Assembly: GCA_023667315.1 (NCBI GenBank)
Contig: JAMPAI010000012.1
Location: 1 to 64,000, forward strand
Origin: Ruminococcus flavefaciens
GTDB lineage: Bacteria > Bacteroidota > Bacteroidia > Bacteroidales > P3
Direction of reading: 5' to 3'
DNA length: 64,000 nucleotides
Position numbers and translations under genes: made by a program. Positions 17,080 to 24,554 of the stretch are shown here, piece by piece (the stretch's first letter is position 1; each line of letters begins with the position of its first letter). Below the pieces are notes generated by a model that did no database searches, was not told where the DNA came from, and worked only from the letters and a program-made list of their open reading frames with translations.

Positions 17080-20000
17080 CTACGACCGGGCGCATTTTTT
17101 GCCGAACACGACAAAAAGGAATGGCACGAGCAAAAGCAACGAAATGGTTCCCAACAACATACCGCCAATCGTGCCCACCGCCAGCGAACGCGAGCCGTTG
17201 CAGCCCACGCCGGTGGCGAACATCATCGGGAGCAGGCCGAAAATCATGGTCAGGGAGGTCATCAGGATAGGGCGGAGGCGTGCACCGGCCGCCGCCAAGG
17301 CCGCCGCGCTCAGGCTCATGCCCCGCTGTCGGCACTCGGAGGCGTATTCGGTAAGCAGGATGGCGGTCTTGGCCAGCAGGCCGATCAGCATGATGATGCC
17401 CGTCTGCATATAGATGTTGTTCTCGATGCCGAACAGTTGGGCGAACAGGAAGCATCCGAACAGACCGCAGGGAATGACCGGGATAACGGCCAGGGGAATC
17501 AGCAGGCTTTCGTACAGAGCGCACAGTATCAGATAGATGAACACGATACAGATAACGAATATCCATACGGAGGTGTTGCCCGTGGAAGCCTCCTCGCGGG
17601 TCATGGCACCGAATTCGTAGCCGTAGCCGGCGGGCAGGGTCTGCGCCGCCGCCTCGCGTATGGCCGCGATCGCCTGTCCGGAACTGTAGCCGGGAGCCGG
17701 TGTCCCGTTTACCGAAATAGACGGAAAGAGGTTGAAGCGGGAGAGGGATTCCGTTCCATAGACCCGCTGCATCTTTACATAACGGCCTATGGGTGCCATC
17801 TCACCGGAAGCGGTGCGCACGAAAAGCCGGTCTAAGGAACCTTCGTCTGCGCGGAACTGCGGGGCTGCCTGCATCATGACCCGGTACAGCTTGGAAAAAC
17901 GGTTGATGTTAGACGCGTACACCCCGCCCACATAAGCCGAAAGCGCGTCGAGCACCTCGGCAGGAGATACGCCGGAACGCTTGCACAGGGCGGCGTCCAC
18001 CTCCACTTGGTATTGGGGATAGCGGTTGTCGAACGAGGTCTGCGCCCGGGCGATTTCCTGCCTCCCGTTCAAGGCGTCAATAAAGGCCGTGGCGTGCCGC
18101 TGCAGTTCTTCCAACGAACCGCCGCGTCTGTCCTGCACATGCACCTCGAATCCGTTGGTGACCCCGTAGCCGGCGATGATGGGCTGGGCGAACACCATGA
18201 TACGCGCCTCGGTGATATCCGCCAGCCGCCGGTACACCTCGTTGATTACCGAACGGTTGTCGTCGCCCTTGCCCTTGCGTTCCTCCCAGGGCTTGAGGCG
18301 GATGATGAAGGTGCCGTTCGACGGCCCCTGTCCGGCCAGCATGCCCATGCCCACCGACTTGGAGTACACGCGGAACTGGGGCGTTTCCCGGATGCGGTCC
18401 TCTATCTGCCGCATCACGCGTTCGGTCTGTATGAGGCTTGTGCCGGGCGCCGTCTGCACGTCCACCACCATCGTGCCCGTATCCTCGTCCGGCACCAGTC
18501 CCGTCTTGGTTACCTTAAGGAAATAGAAAAAGCCAGCCGCCGACAGCACGAGCACGCATACGGGAATCCAGCCGCGCCGAAACAGAACCGCCACCAACGA
18601 CTTGTATTTGAGGCTCATGCCCTTGAACGTGCGGGCGTATGCCTCGGCAAGTCGGGAACGGGCGGCACGGTGCGCCTTCGGCTTCATCAGCAGCACACAA
18701 AGGGCCGGGCTCAGGGTAAGGGCGTTGAAGGTGGAGATGCATACCGCCACCGCCATCGTAAGGCCGAACTGGGTGTAGAACTTGCCGGTGGCGCCCCCGA
18801 TAAAGCATACGGGAATGAACACCGACATGAACACCAGCGAAGTGGTCACCAAGGGGCGGAGAATGCCCTGCATGGCCGATTCGGTGGCTTCGTGTATCGA
18901 GCGGCAGCCCCGTTCGGTCTGTGCCTGCACCGCCTCCACAACCACGATGGCGTCGTCCACCACCGTGCCGATTACCAGCACCAGCGCGAACAGCGTAAGC
19001 ATGTTCACCGACATACCCGCAAAATAAAGGAAGGCGAACGTGCCCACCAGCGACACGATGATGGCCACGGCCGGCACCACGGTGGCGCGCAGGTCGCGCA
19101 AAAACAGCCACACCACGAGGATCACCAGAACGATGGCCTCGACCAGCGTCTTCACCACGTTATGGATGGAGGCGTCCAGAAAACTCTTGATGCTCATCAG
19201 GTCGAGCAGTTCCATGCCGTCCGGCAGCCCGGCCTCCACCTCGCGCAGCACCGCGTCGATTTCCTTGATGATCTGATTGGCGTTGGAGCCGGGCGCCTGG
19301 GCGATCATGCAGTTGGTGCCCGGATGTCCGAGAAGCTCGTTCCTGGTGGAATAGCTGAGCGAGCCCAGTTCCAGTTCCGCCACGTCCTTGAGCCGCAGCA
19401 CGTATCCGTCGGGAAACGATTTCAGCACCAGTTCGCCGAATTCCTTCTCGTCTTCGTAACGCCCCCTGTATTTGAGCACATACTGGAATGAATTGTCCAT
19501 ATCCGCGCCCAAGGTGCCGGTAGGGTATTCGATGTTCTGCTCGTCCAGCACGGCGGCAATGTCGGAAGGCACCAGCCCGAAGGCGGCCATCTTGTCGGCG
19601 TCCAGCCAGATACGAAGCGAGTAATCGGAACCGAATACGGTGATGTCGCCCACGCCGGCGATCCGGGCAAGGCGGGGTTCGATGTTTATCTTGAAATAGT
19701 TGTAGAGGAACTTCTGGTCGAAGCGGTCGTCGGGGCTGTACAGCGCCACGATCTTGGCCGTGCTGTTCTGGCTCTTGCGCACCGTGATGCCCGAACGTAT
19801 CACCTCGGCCGGCAGCACCCCCTGCGCCGAGGCGATACGGTTCTGCACGTTCACCGTGGCCATGTCTGGGTCGGTGCCCTGACGGAAATACACGTTGATG
19901 GAAGCCGTGCCGTTGTTGGTGGACGAAGAGGTCATGTAGTTGATGTTCTCCACGCCGTTGATGGCCTCTTCCAAGGGTGCCACCACCGCTTTCTGCATGG

Positions 20001-20169
20001 TTTCGGCATTGGCGCCCGTGTAGGTGGCGCGCACGCTTACCGTGGGCGGGGCTATCTCCGGAAACTGCTCCACCGGCAGCTGCACCAGGCCGATGATGCC
20101 GAGCAGCACCACGAACAGCGACAACACGCCGGAAAGGATGGGACGGTTCAGAAAGGTCTGCAATTTCAT
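17080..20169 (-). CDS. RND efflux pump, hydrophobic/amphiphilic efflux (AcrB) type
   Basis: A 1029-residue inner-membrane proton-driven transporter. It begins MKLQTFLNRPILSGVLSLFV with the standard first helix and QLPVEQFPEIAPPTVSV. The proton-relay aspartate pair is seen in GTVVDDAIVVVEAV (about residues 400-405), with GGATGKFYTQFGLTMAVAVC later, and two large periplasmic loops. Length matches AcrB-type pumps. The usual neighbours, a periplasmic adaptor and an outer-membrane channel, are absent, so it must use partners encoded elsewhere. An upstream in-frame ATG (20196) is less likely because the -7 box overlaps it. Confidence 0.92.
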   Translation of the reverse strand: MKLQTFLNRPILSGVLSLFVVLLGIIGLVQLPVEQFPEIAPPTVSVRATYTGANAETMQKAVVAPLEEAINGVENINYMTSSSTNNGTASINVYFRQGTDPDMATVNVQNRIASAQGVLPAEVIRSGITVRKSQNSTAKIVALYSPDDRFDQKFLYNYFKINIEPRLARIAGVGDITVFGSDYSLRIWLDADKMAAFGLVPSDIAAVLDEQNIEYPTGTLGADMDNSFQYVLKYRGRYEDEKEFGELVLKSFPDGYVLRLKDVAELELGSLSYSTRNELLGHPGTNCMIAQAPGSNANQIIKEIDAVLREVEAGLPDGMELLDLMSIKSFLDASIHNVVKTLVEAIVLVILVVWLFLRDLRATVVPAVAIIVSLVGTFAFLYFAGMSVNMLTLFALVLVIGTVVDDAIVVVEAVQAQTERGCRSIHEATESAMQGILRPLVTTSLVFMSVFIPVCFIGGATGKFYTQFGLTMAVAVCISTFNALTLSPALCVLLMKPKAHRAARSRLAEAYARTFKGMSLKYKSLVAVLFRRGWIPVCVLVLSAAGFFYFLKVTKTGLVPDEDTGTMVVDVQTAPGTSLIQTERVMRQIEDRIRETPQFRVYSKSVGMGMLAGQGPSNGTFIIRLKPWEERKGKGDDNRSVINEVYRRLADITEARIMVFAQPIIAGYGVTNGFEVHVQDRRGGSLEELQRHATAFIDALNGRQEIARAQTSFDNRYPQYQVEVDAALCKRSGVSPAEVLDALSAYVGGVYASNINRFSKLYRVMMQAAPQFRADEGSLDRLFVRTASGEMAPIGRYVKMQRVYGTESLSRFNLFPSISVNGTPAPGYSSGQAIAAIREAAAQTLPAGYGYEFGAMTREEASTGNTSVWIFVICIVFIYLILCALYESLLIPLAVIPVIPCGLFGCFLFAQLFGIENNIYMQTGIIMLIGLLAKTAILLTEYASECRQRGMSLSAAALAAAGARLRPILMTSLTMIFGLLPMMFATGVGCNGSRSLAVGTIGGMLLGTISLLLLVPFLFVVFGKKCARS

Positions 20170-20193
20170 CGCGCTGTGCTTTGTAAACGGAGG

Positions 20194-20201
20194 CAAAGCT
20201 A
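20194..20201 (-). promoter_or_regulatory. -7 promoter element of the RND pump gene
   Basis: Minus-strand TAGCTTTG, a perfect match to TAnnTTTG, 25 bases before the ATG at 20169. No clear TTTG upstream. Confidence 0.5.
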
Positions 20202-20275
20202 CAGACCCGGCAGACCTGTTATATAATAGGTGGCGTCAAAACGAGAAAAAGGCGGTTAAAAGCGAAATTCGGGGG

Positions 20276-21028
20276 TTATTCCTCCATCAGCCAGGCCTTG
20301 AAGCCGTTGGCCCGGTTCTTGCTTACATACACCGGTTCGGGCGTTTCCACCTTCAGGTTCACCAACAGGCGGCTGTCGAACCAGACGGTAAGGTCCTTCA
20401 CGCTCTCGCGGGCCACGACATACTGTTTGTTGGCGCGGGTAAAGGCCGCCGGGTCGAGCGTGTCCATAATCTGATCCAAGGTCTTGGCGTAGGGGTGGCG
20501 CGTGCCGTCGTTCAGCAGCACCAGCGTCTGTTTGTTGGTGGAGTAGAAACAGGCGATATCCGACACCGGCACCGGCAGCAGCTTGTCGCGCCAGGGTATC
20601 AGCAGCCGGCTCTTATACGCGGGCTTGGGAGCCAGTGCCGCAAGCCGCGCCATATAGTCCTGAAGGTCGGGCGTGCGCCATTGCCGGAACTTGTTGAGGG
20701 CGCGCCGCAGTTCCTCCGGCTTGATGGGTTTGAGCAGGTAATCGATGCTGTTTACCTTAAAGGCATCCAGCGCATATTGGTCGTAGGCGGTGGTGAACAC
20801 CACGGGGCTTTCCACCTTCATCATGTCGAAAAGCAGGAAGGCTGAACCGTCCGAGAGCCTGATATCCATAAAGATAAGGTCAGGCCTGGCATGGGTCTCC
20901 AGCCATTCCCTGGTGCGGATCAGGCTTTCGGTATTGCCGGCCACCTCTATCGAAGGGTCGATGGAATGCAGGGCGTCCACCATGTTTTCGTAAGCCACCG
21001 TTTCGTCTTCTACAATCAGTACGCGCAT
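20276..21028 (-). CDS. LytTR family response regulator
   Basis: A 250-residue two-component regulator. The N-terminal receiver domain (about 1-120) has the acidic pocket VEDE, the phospho-acceptor aspartate in LIFMDIRLSDGSAF, TTAYDQYALDAF and the lysine in YLLKPIKPEEL. The C-terminal LytTR DNA-binding domain (about 140-245) has IPWRDKLLPVPVSDIACFYS and FTRANKQYVV. It starts nine bases after the histidine kinase gene, its probable partner. Regulated genes are not identifiable here; LytTR sites were not recognised. Confidence 0.92.
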   Translation of the reverse strand: MRVLIVEDETVAYENMVDALHSIDPSIEVAGNTESLIRTREWLETHARPDLIFMDIRLSDGSAFLLFDMMKVESPVVFTTAYDQYALDAFKVNSIDYLLKPIKPEELRRALNKFRQWRTPDLQDYMARLAALAPKPAYKSRLLIPWRDKLLPVPVSDIACFYSTNKQTLVLLNDGTRHPYAKTLDQIMDTLDPAAFTRANKQYVVARESVKDLTVWFDSRLLVNLKVETPEPVYVSKNRANGFKAWLMEE

Positions 21029-21037
21029 AAGCCGGTC

Positions 21038-22054
21038 TTATTTAAGGGGTAGGCTAACACAGAATACGATTCCATCGGCCTTTATCCGTATGTCCTTTTT
21101 CATCATCAGTTCAAAGCGGTGGGACAGGTTCGCAAGCCCGATGCCGTGGGTCTCGGGTTCCACCAGCTTGGGATACACCGGATTGGAAACCTCCAGCTCG
21201 CCTTTTGCGTTGAGGCGGATGCTCAGGTGCATGCGGTGGTCGCTGTCGATCGTATTGTGAACCGTAACGTTTTCAATCAGGGGAAGCAGCGAAAGCACCG
21301 GGAGTTCCCGTCCGTACGCGCTTTCGGGCACATCGACCGAATAGGAGAGCTTATTGGCGAAACGCACCTCCAGCACGTGCATGAAGGCCTCGGTAAAGGC
21401 CAGTTCCTCGCCCAAGGGAACCAGGCCGCGCTTCTCGCTCTGCAAAATGTAGCGGAAGATATCCGACAACTTGTTTACATACAGCACCGTGTCTTCGTTA
21501 TTGCCTTTCCGTATCAGGGAATTGATGCCGTTGAGCGAGTTGAAGAAAAAATGAGGGTTGATCTGGTTGGCCAAGGCATCGCAGCGGCTTTGCAGATTTT
21601 CTATCTTGAGCCGCTCGATTTCCTGTTCCTTTTCGCGGCGGCTTTCGTACAGGGCGGAGATATAGCCGATAAAACTGCAGAGCAGGCAAAGCACAAAGAA
21701 TTGAAAGAGAAGGATGTTTCCCACGTAGCCGGTCTGTATGCCCAAGAGCGGCAGCCCGTACGAAAGCCCCACGAAGGCGGCGCAGCCCACCAGGGTGTAG
21801 AGGAAGTTCCGCCCGATGCGTCCCAGGAGGGAAACCGCCCCGATTTTCCGGAGGTTATAGCGCAACTGAAAGTAAAACAGCGCATAGAAATAGGCGATAC
21901 GGAAAACGAAGAAAGCCCAGAACTCCGCCTCCTCGCCCGCGCTTAACTGCGCCAGGTTCCAGGGAATCCAGGCGATGTTGGGGTAGGTGATGAACAGGGC
22001 GCAGACCAAGGCCACCACCGGCAACCGCCGCGAAATAAAGGAATCGTGATTCAT
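21038..22054 (-). CDS. LytS/YehU-type sensor histidine kinase
   Basis: A 338-residue membrane kinase. Four or so N-terminal helices (VVALVCALFITYPNIAWIPW, FVFRIAYFYALFYFQL, FLYTLVGCAAFVGLSYGLPL, NILLFQFFVLCLLCSFIGYI) and a short coiled coil precede the His_kinase domain, with the phospho-acceptor region NQINPHFFFNSLNGINSL, and an ATPase part (LPLIENVTVHN, THGIGLANLSHRFEL). It pairs with the LytTR regulator downstream. The frame extends to a GTG at 22096; ATG 22054 is chosen for the standard N-terminus. Confidence 0.88.
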   Translation of the reverse strand: MNHDSFISRRLPVVALVCALFITYPNIAWIPWNLAQLSAGEEAEFWAFFVFRIAYFYALFYFQLRYNLRKIGAVSLLGRIGRNFLYTLVGCAAFVGLSYGLPLLGIQTGYVGNILLFQFFVLCLLCSFIGYISALYESRREKEQEIERLKIENLQSRCDALANQINPHFFFNSLNGINSLIRKGNNEDTVLYVNKLSDIFRYILQSEKRGLVPLGEELAFTEAFMHVLEVRFANKLSYSVDVPESAYGRELPVLSLLPLIENVTVHNTIDSDHRMHLSIRLNAKGELEVSNPVYPKLVEPETHGIGLANLSHRFELMMKKDIRIKADGIVFCVSLPLK

Positions 22055-22102
22055 CGCCAAGCAACTGTTTAGTCGCGTAAAAATAGCAGAAATCACCCAA
22101 AA

Positions 22103-22140
22103 TTTCGATAAAACCGCGATTTGGGGTTTATACTATAGAG
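22103..22140. repeat. TA-associated repeat, copy 1
   Basis: About 38 bp sharing TTCGATAAAACCG, ATTTGGGGTTTATA and CTATAG with copies at 23031-23069 and 23649-23690. Each copy stands ahead of one toxin-antitoxin module (here 27 bases before the -33 element of module 1). The function is unknown: a relic of module duplication, a recombination site or an operator are all possible. Confidence 0.7.
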
Positions 22141-22166
22141 CCTGTATTCAAAAATACTCGCTTTGA

Positions 22167-22198
22167 TTTGTAAAATTATCACCAATGAGTTATATTTG
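22167..22198 (+). promoter_or_regulatory. promoter of toxin-antitoxin module 1
   Basis: TTTG at 22167-22170, exactly 20 bases, then TATATTTG at 22191-22198: a perfect Bacteroidetes promoter. The predicted transcript starts near 22205, downstream of the first in-frame ATG (22185) of the toxin gene, which raises the question of where the toxin starts. Confidence 0.75.
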
Positions 22199-22568
22199 CA
22201 ACCACAAAGAGGCATTCAAGGCGGCCAAAGAAATAAGGGCTATTGTCAGTACGCCTTGTTTCGATGCGTTTTTTGATGCCTTACCGCCCAGGGTGCGGAC
22301 TAAATTCCTGTACACCATCAACGTGATAACAAGAGTTTACTCCATACCCACAAAATTCGTGAAGCACCTGACAGGCACCGACTTATACGAACTGCGCGTG
22401 TCGGTGGGGGCAAACGAATACAGAACCATCCTCTTTGCCGTTGACCACCGGAATATCATCGAGTGTACGCGGATAATCCTGCTCAATGGCTTTATGAAGA
22501 AGTCGGGCAAGGACTACAAGAAACAGATAGCGTTGGCAGAACGAATATTAAAAGAACTGGTACTATGA
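22185..22568 (+). CDS. HigB/RelE-type toxin of module 1 (Gp49-like)
   Basis: A type II toxin-like protein of 127 residues from ATG 22185. The conserved part IRAIVSTPCFDAFFDALPPR through GTDLYELRVSV, NEYRTILFAVD and LLNGFMKKSGKDYKKQI matches the phage-derived Gp49/HigB family, which cleaves mRNA on the ribosome. Relatives usually begin MREIV; here that position is ATA AGG GCT ATT GTC, with ATA at 22233. The perfect -7 element overlaps the ATG at 22185, so that ATG may not be transcribed. The true start may be the ATA, or a different promoter is used. The stop overlaps the antitoxin ATG (ATGA). Confidence 0.78.
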   Translation: MSYICNHKEAFKAAKEIRAIVSTPCFDAFFDALPPRVRTKFLYTINVITRVYSIPTKFVKHLTGTDLYELRVSVGANEYRTILFAVDHRNIIECTRIILLNGFMKKSGKDYKKQIALAERILKELVL

Positions 22569-22909
22569 AAACGATAAACCCTGAAAAACTGGCGAAGCTT
22601 CCTACCTTTAACCAACGGCTGGAAGCCGAATACGGCAAGATTGGAACGCCCCGGCGGAACAAGTTCGACGAAGAATCCATCGCGTGGTTTTACGGAACCT
22701 TGCTGCGGGAGCGTCGGCGCGAACTGAACTTGACCCAACGGCAAGTGGCGGAACAGGCGGGCCGGAAACAAAGCTACATCGCCCGCGTGGAAAAAGGGGA
22801 GACCGACATCCAGCTGTCCAGCTTTTTCCGCATAGCCGCACTCCTCGGAATCCAGTTCATCCCTACCTTCCTCCCGCCAATGCAAGAGCGAAGCGACTTG
22901 CGCAAATAA
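22565..22909 (+). CDS. HigA-type antitoxin of module 1 (XRE helix-turn-helix)
   Basis: A 114-residue antitoxin with an XRE helix-turn-helix at about residues 45-100 (LNLTQRQVAEQAGRKQSYIA then RVEKGETDIQLSSFFRIAAL). Antitoxins of this group bind the toxin and repress their own promoter. The ATG overlaps the toxin stop by four bases. The C-terminal residues QERSDLRK are encoded by a short palindrome (22882-22901) of a type scattered in this genome, so the original C-terminus may have been replaced. Confidence 0.85.
   Translation: MKTINPEKLAKLPTFNQRLEAEYGKIGTPRRNKFDEESIAWFYGTLLRERRRELNLTQRQVAEQAGRKQSYIARVEKGETDIQLSSFFRIAALLGIQFIPTFLPPMQERSDLRK
22882..22901. repeat. short palindrome inside the 3' end of the antitoxin gene
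   Basis: GCAAG, loop AGCGAAGCGA, CTTGC. The same loop with matching arms occurs at 29773-29796, with arm variants at 29729-29750, and with loop AGCAAAGCGA at 41485-41508. Here it encodes part of a protein rather than lying between genes. Confidence 0.75.
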
Positions 22910-23030
22910 ACCGCGGAGGCATCCGCCACGCATCTGGATTAGTTTTCTTTCGAGGCAAAGGAATTGCTTTGCCATTGGCTTTATTTAGTGCTGATATTTT
23001 TTCTGTTACGATGGTTTTACAGTTGAAGAC

Positions 23031-23069
23031 TTCGATAAAACCGGCTTTTATGGATTATACTCTATAGGA
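23031..23069. repeat. TA-associated repeat, copy 2
   Basis: CTTCGATAAAACCGG, then GGATTATACTCTATAG: the second, more diverged copy of the repeat at 22103-22140, ahead of the truncated toxin of module 2. Confidence 0.6.
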
Positions 23070-23096
23070 GTGCTTTTGCTCCATCACAAAAAAATG

Positions 23097-23127
23097 TTTC
23101 ATTGCGTGGAAACAATCATTATCTTTG
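23097..23127 (+). promoter_or_regulatory. promoter of toxin-antitoxin module 2
   Basis: TATCTTTG at 23120-23127 with TTTC 19 bases upstream (23097-23100). It resembles the promoter at 24690-24720: both contain ATTGCGTG and ATCATTATCTTTGCA. It now drives the toxin remnant and the intact antitoxin. Confidence 0.6.
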
Positions 23128-23138
23128 CAACAACCACC

Positions 23139-23234
23139 CATGGTATTATAAAGAAAACGCAAAAGACACCCCGCAAGGAAATTGCGAAAGCCGAGGAGCT
23201 GCGAAGGCGGTATTTTGTTGATAAAGAAAGGTAA
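23139..23234 (+). pseudogene. C-terminal remnant of a HigB toxin (module 2)
   Basis: Reading from 23139 gives HGIIKKTQKTPRKEIAKAEE and then LRRRYFVDKER before a TAA at 23232. This matches the C-terminus of HigB-type toxins (compare NGFSKKSQKTPKKEIRKA in module 3). Everything upstream of this tail, including the catalytic core, is gone: the remnant begins 11 bases after the -7 element, so the promoter was fused to the tail by deletion. No start codon is in frame. The toxin is certainly non-functional. Confidence 0.8.
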
Positions 23235-23238
23235 GGAT

Positions 23239-23571
23239 ATGGCAAAGACAAAGTTGACCCCGTTGGGGGATATGGTGGATGAAGTTTGGGGCAAGAAAGG
23301 CACTCCCGAACGGGACGGGATGGAAATGCGCCTGAAAGAAGACCTTCATGCCTATTTTGTAGGGGAGGCCATTCGGAAAGCCCGCCAAGAACAATGCTTG
23401 ACCCAAGAAGAGTTAGGCAGGCGGATAGGTGTTCAACGGGCGCAAATCTCCCGCCTCGAAAAGGGCAGAAGCGTCATCACGCTGCCCACGATGAGCCGGG
23501 TGTTCAAGGCCCTGGGTATCGCCACGGCCACGCTGGATTTGGGGCACTTCGGCAAAGTTTCTTTATGGTGA
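23239..23571 (+). CDS. orphan HigA-type antitoxin of module 2 (XRE helix-turn-helix)
   Basis: A 110-residue DNA-binding protein with an XRE helix-turn-helix at about residues 45-95 (ARQEQCLTQEELGRRIGVQR then AQISRLEKGRSVITLPTMSR). The N-terminal KGTPERDGMEMRLK resembles the GTPERNKFDE segment of the other two antitoxins. Its toxin is reduced to a remnant four bases upstream, so it can act only as a repressor, or cross-act with related modules. Start ATG 23239 follows an AAGGAT sequence. Confidence 0.85.
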   Translation: MAKTKLTPLGDMVDEVWGKKGTPERDGMEMRLKEDLHAYFVGEAIRKARQEQCLTQEELGRRIGVQRAQISRLEKGRSVITLPTMSRVFKALGIATATLDLGHFGKVSLW

Positions 23572-23648
23572 AAAAACAATTTTCAGTGAGTAATTGAATT
23601 TTTATTTAATTGACATTGTGGCTAATGCAATTAGTTAAATTCTCAAGA

Positions 23649-23690
23649 CTTCGATAAAACGGCCATTTGGGGTTTATAGTATGTAATACG
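23649..23690. repeat. TA-associated repeat, copy 3
   Basis: CTTCGATAAAACGG, ATTTGGGGTTTATA and GTAT, very close to copy 1 at 22103-22140. It lies about 100 bp ahead of module 3 in an otherwise featureless, AT-rich spacer (23572-23785). Confidence 0.7.
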
Positions 23691-23785
23691 TACACCGATG
23701 AACCTCGAAATTTTAGCCTATCCCCATATTAAAGCCACCTCTGGCACAAAAGAACCAAAAAGTTTTAAGATAATGAAACTTTTTA

Positions 23786-23793
23786 TACCTTTG
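23786..23793 (+). promoter_or_regulatory. -7 promoter element of toxin-antitoxin module 3
   Basis: TACCTTTG, a perfect -7 match, three bases before the toxin ATG at 23796. A TTTT occurs 20 bases upstream in place of TTTG. Use of this promoter would leave almost no leader before the first ATG. Confidence 0.5.
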
Positions 23794-23795
23794 CA

Positions 23796-24141
23796 ATGGA
23801 AAGAAGAAAGATTTTAACATACGGGGGGGTACTTTGAGCGCTTCCTTTCCGGTCTATCCGACAAGGAGGTGTTGAAAGTCAAATATGTGGTTTCTCTTCT
23901 CGCCACCAAAGAACGGTTGCCCAAAAAGTTCATCAAGCTGATTCAAGATGGGCTTTTTGAATTGAGGATTGAATTTGACGGAATGGCGTTCCGCATATTC
24001 TTTATCTTCGACCGAGGCAATGTAGTCGTTCTTTTCAATGGCTTCAGCAAAAAATCGCAAAAGACCCCGAAAAAAGAGATTAGAAAGGCGTTACGCATAA
24101 AGGAGGCTTATTATGAAGACAAACAATCACAAAATTGTTGA
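23796..24141 (+). pseudogene. HigB/RelE-type toxin of module 3, frameshifted in a G7 run
   Basis: From ATG 23796 the frame reads MERRKILTYGG and stops at TGA 23835-23837. Shifting by one base at the G7 run (23823-23829) gives the family sequence MERRKILTYGGYFERFLSGL and so on, continuing without a stop through FIKLIQDGLFELRIEFDGMA, FRIFFIFDRGNVVVLFNGF and KKSQKTPKKEIRKA to TGA at 24139. Six instead of seven G would give an intact toxin of about 114 residues. The run may be a true inactivation, a phase-variable tract or a sequencing error. The end overlaps the antitoxin by 29 bases. Confidence 0.82.
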
Positions 24142-24409
24142 TTACAGCGCGCAACTCGACCAAGAGTTCGGACGTCCCGGCACCCCGGAGAGGAACAAGT
24201 TCGATGAAGATGCCTACAACTTTTACATCGGATTGATCCTGCACAAAAGCCGCAAGGAGGCCAAAGTGACCCAAGCGGAACTGGCAGAGAAAACCCATAC
24301 GTCCAAATCCTACATTTCCCGAATAGAAAACGGCTCCATCAACCCCAGTGCCGGCATGTTCTATCGTTTAATCCACGCCCTCGGCTACAAAATAGAGATA
24401 AGCCTCTAA
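24113..24409 (+). CDS. HigA-type antitoxin of module 3 (XRE helix-turn-helix)
   Basis: A 98-residue antitoxin. Residues about 45-95 form an XRE helix-turn-helix (AKVTQAELAEKTHTSKSYIS, RIENGSINPSAGMFYRLIHA). The N-terminal half carries the GTPERNKFDEDAYNF segment typical of Bacteroidetes HigA proteins next to Gp49 toxins. It overlaps the toxin frame by 29 bases. If the toxin frameshift is real, this is a second antitoxin without a working partner. Confidence 0.88.
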   Translation: MKTNNHKIVDYSAQLDQEFGRPGTPERNKFDEDAYNFYIGLILHKSRKEAKVTQAELAEKTHTSKSYISRIENGSINPSAGMFYRLIHALGYKIEISL

Positions 24410-24554
24410 GCCCGAAAGAGAGCTCCAATTTTGCTATATATCAAGATCTTTTCGACTGACAATGAAGTTGTTGGTGGTATGATTGACAAAACTTGGCTTT
24501 GCGGAAATTTTGTTTGCCATAACAAATAAAATCCTGAATCTTTCCGTCCGTGAA
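24410..24554. other. AT-rich spacer without recognisable genes
   Basis: No convincing reading frame, promoter or terminator is visible between the last antitoxin and the inverted-repeat element. Confidence 0.5.
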
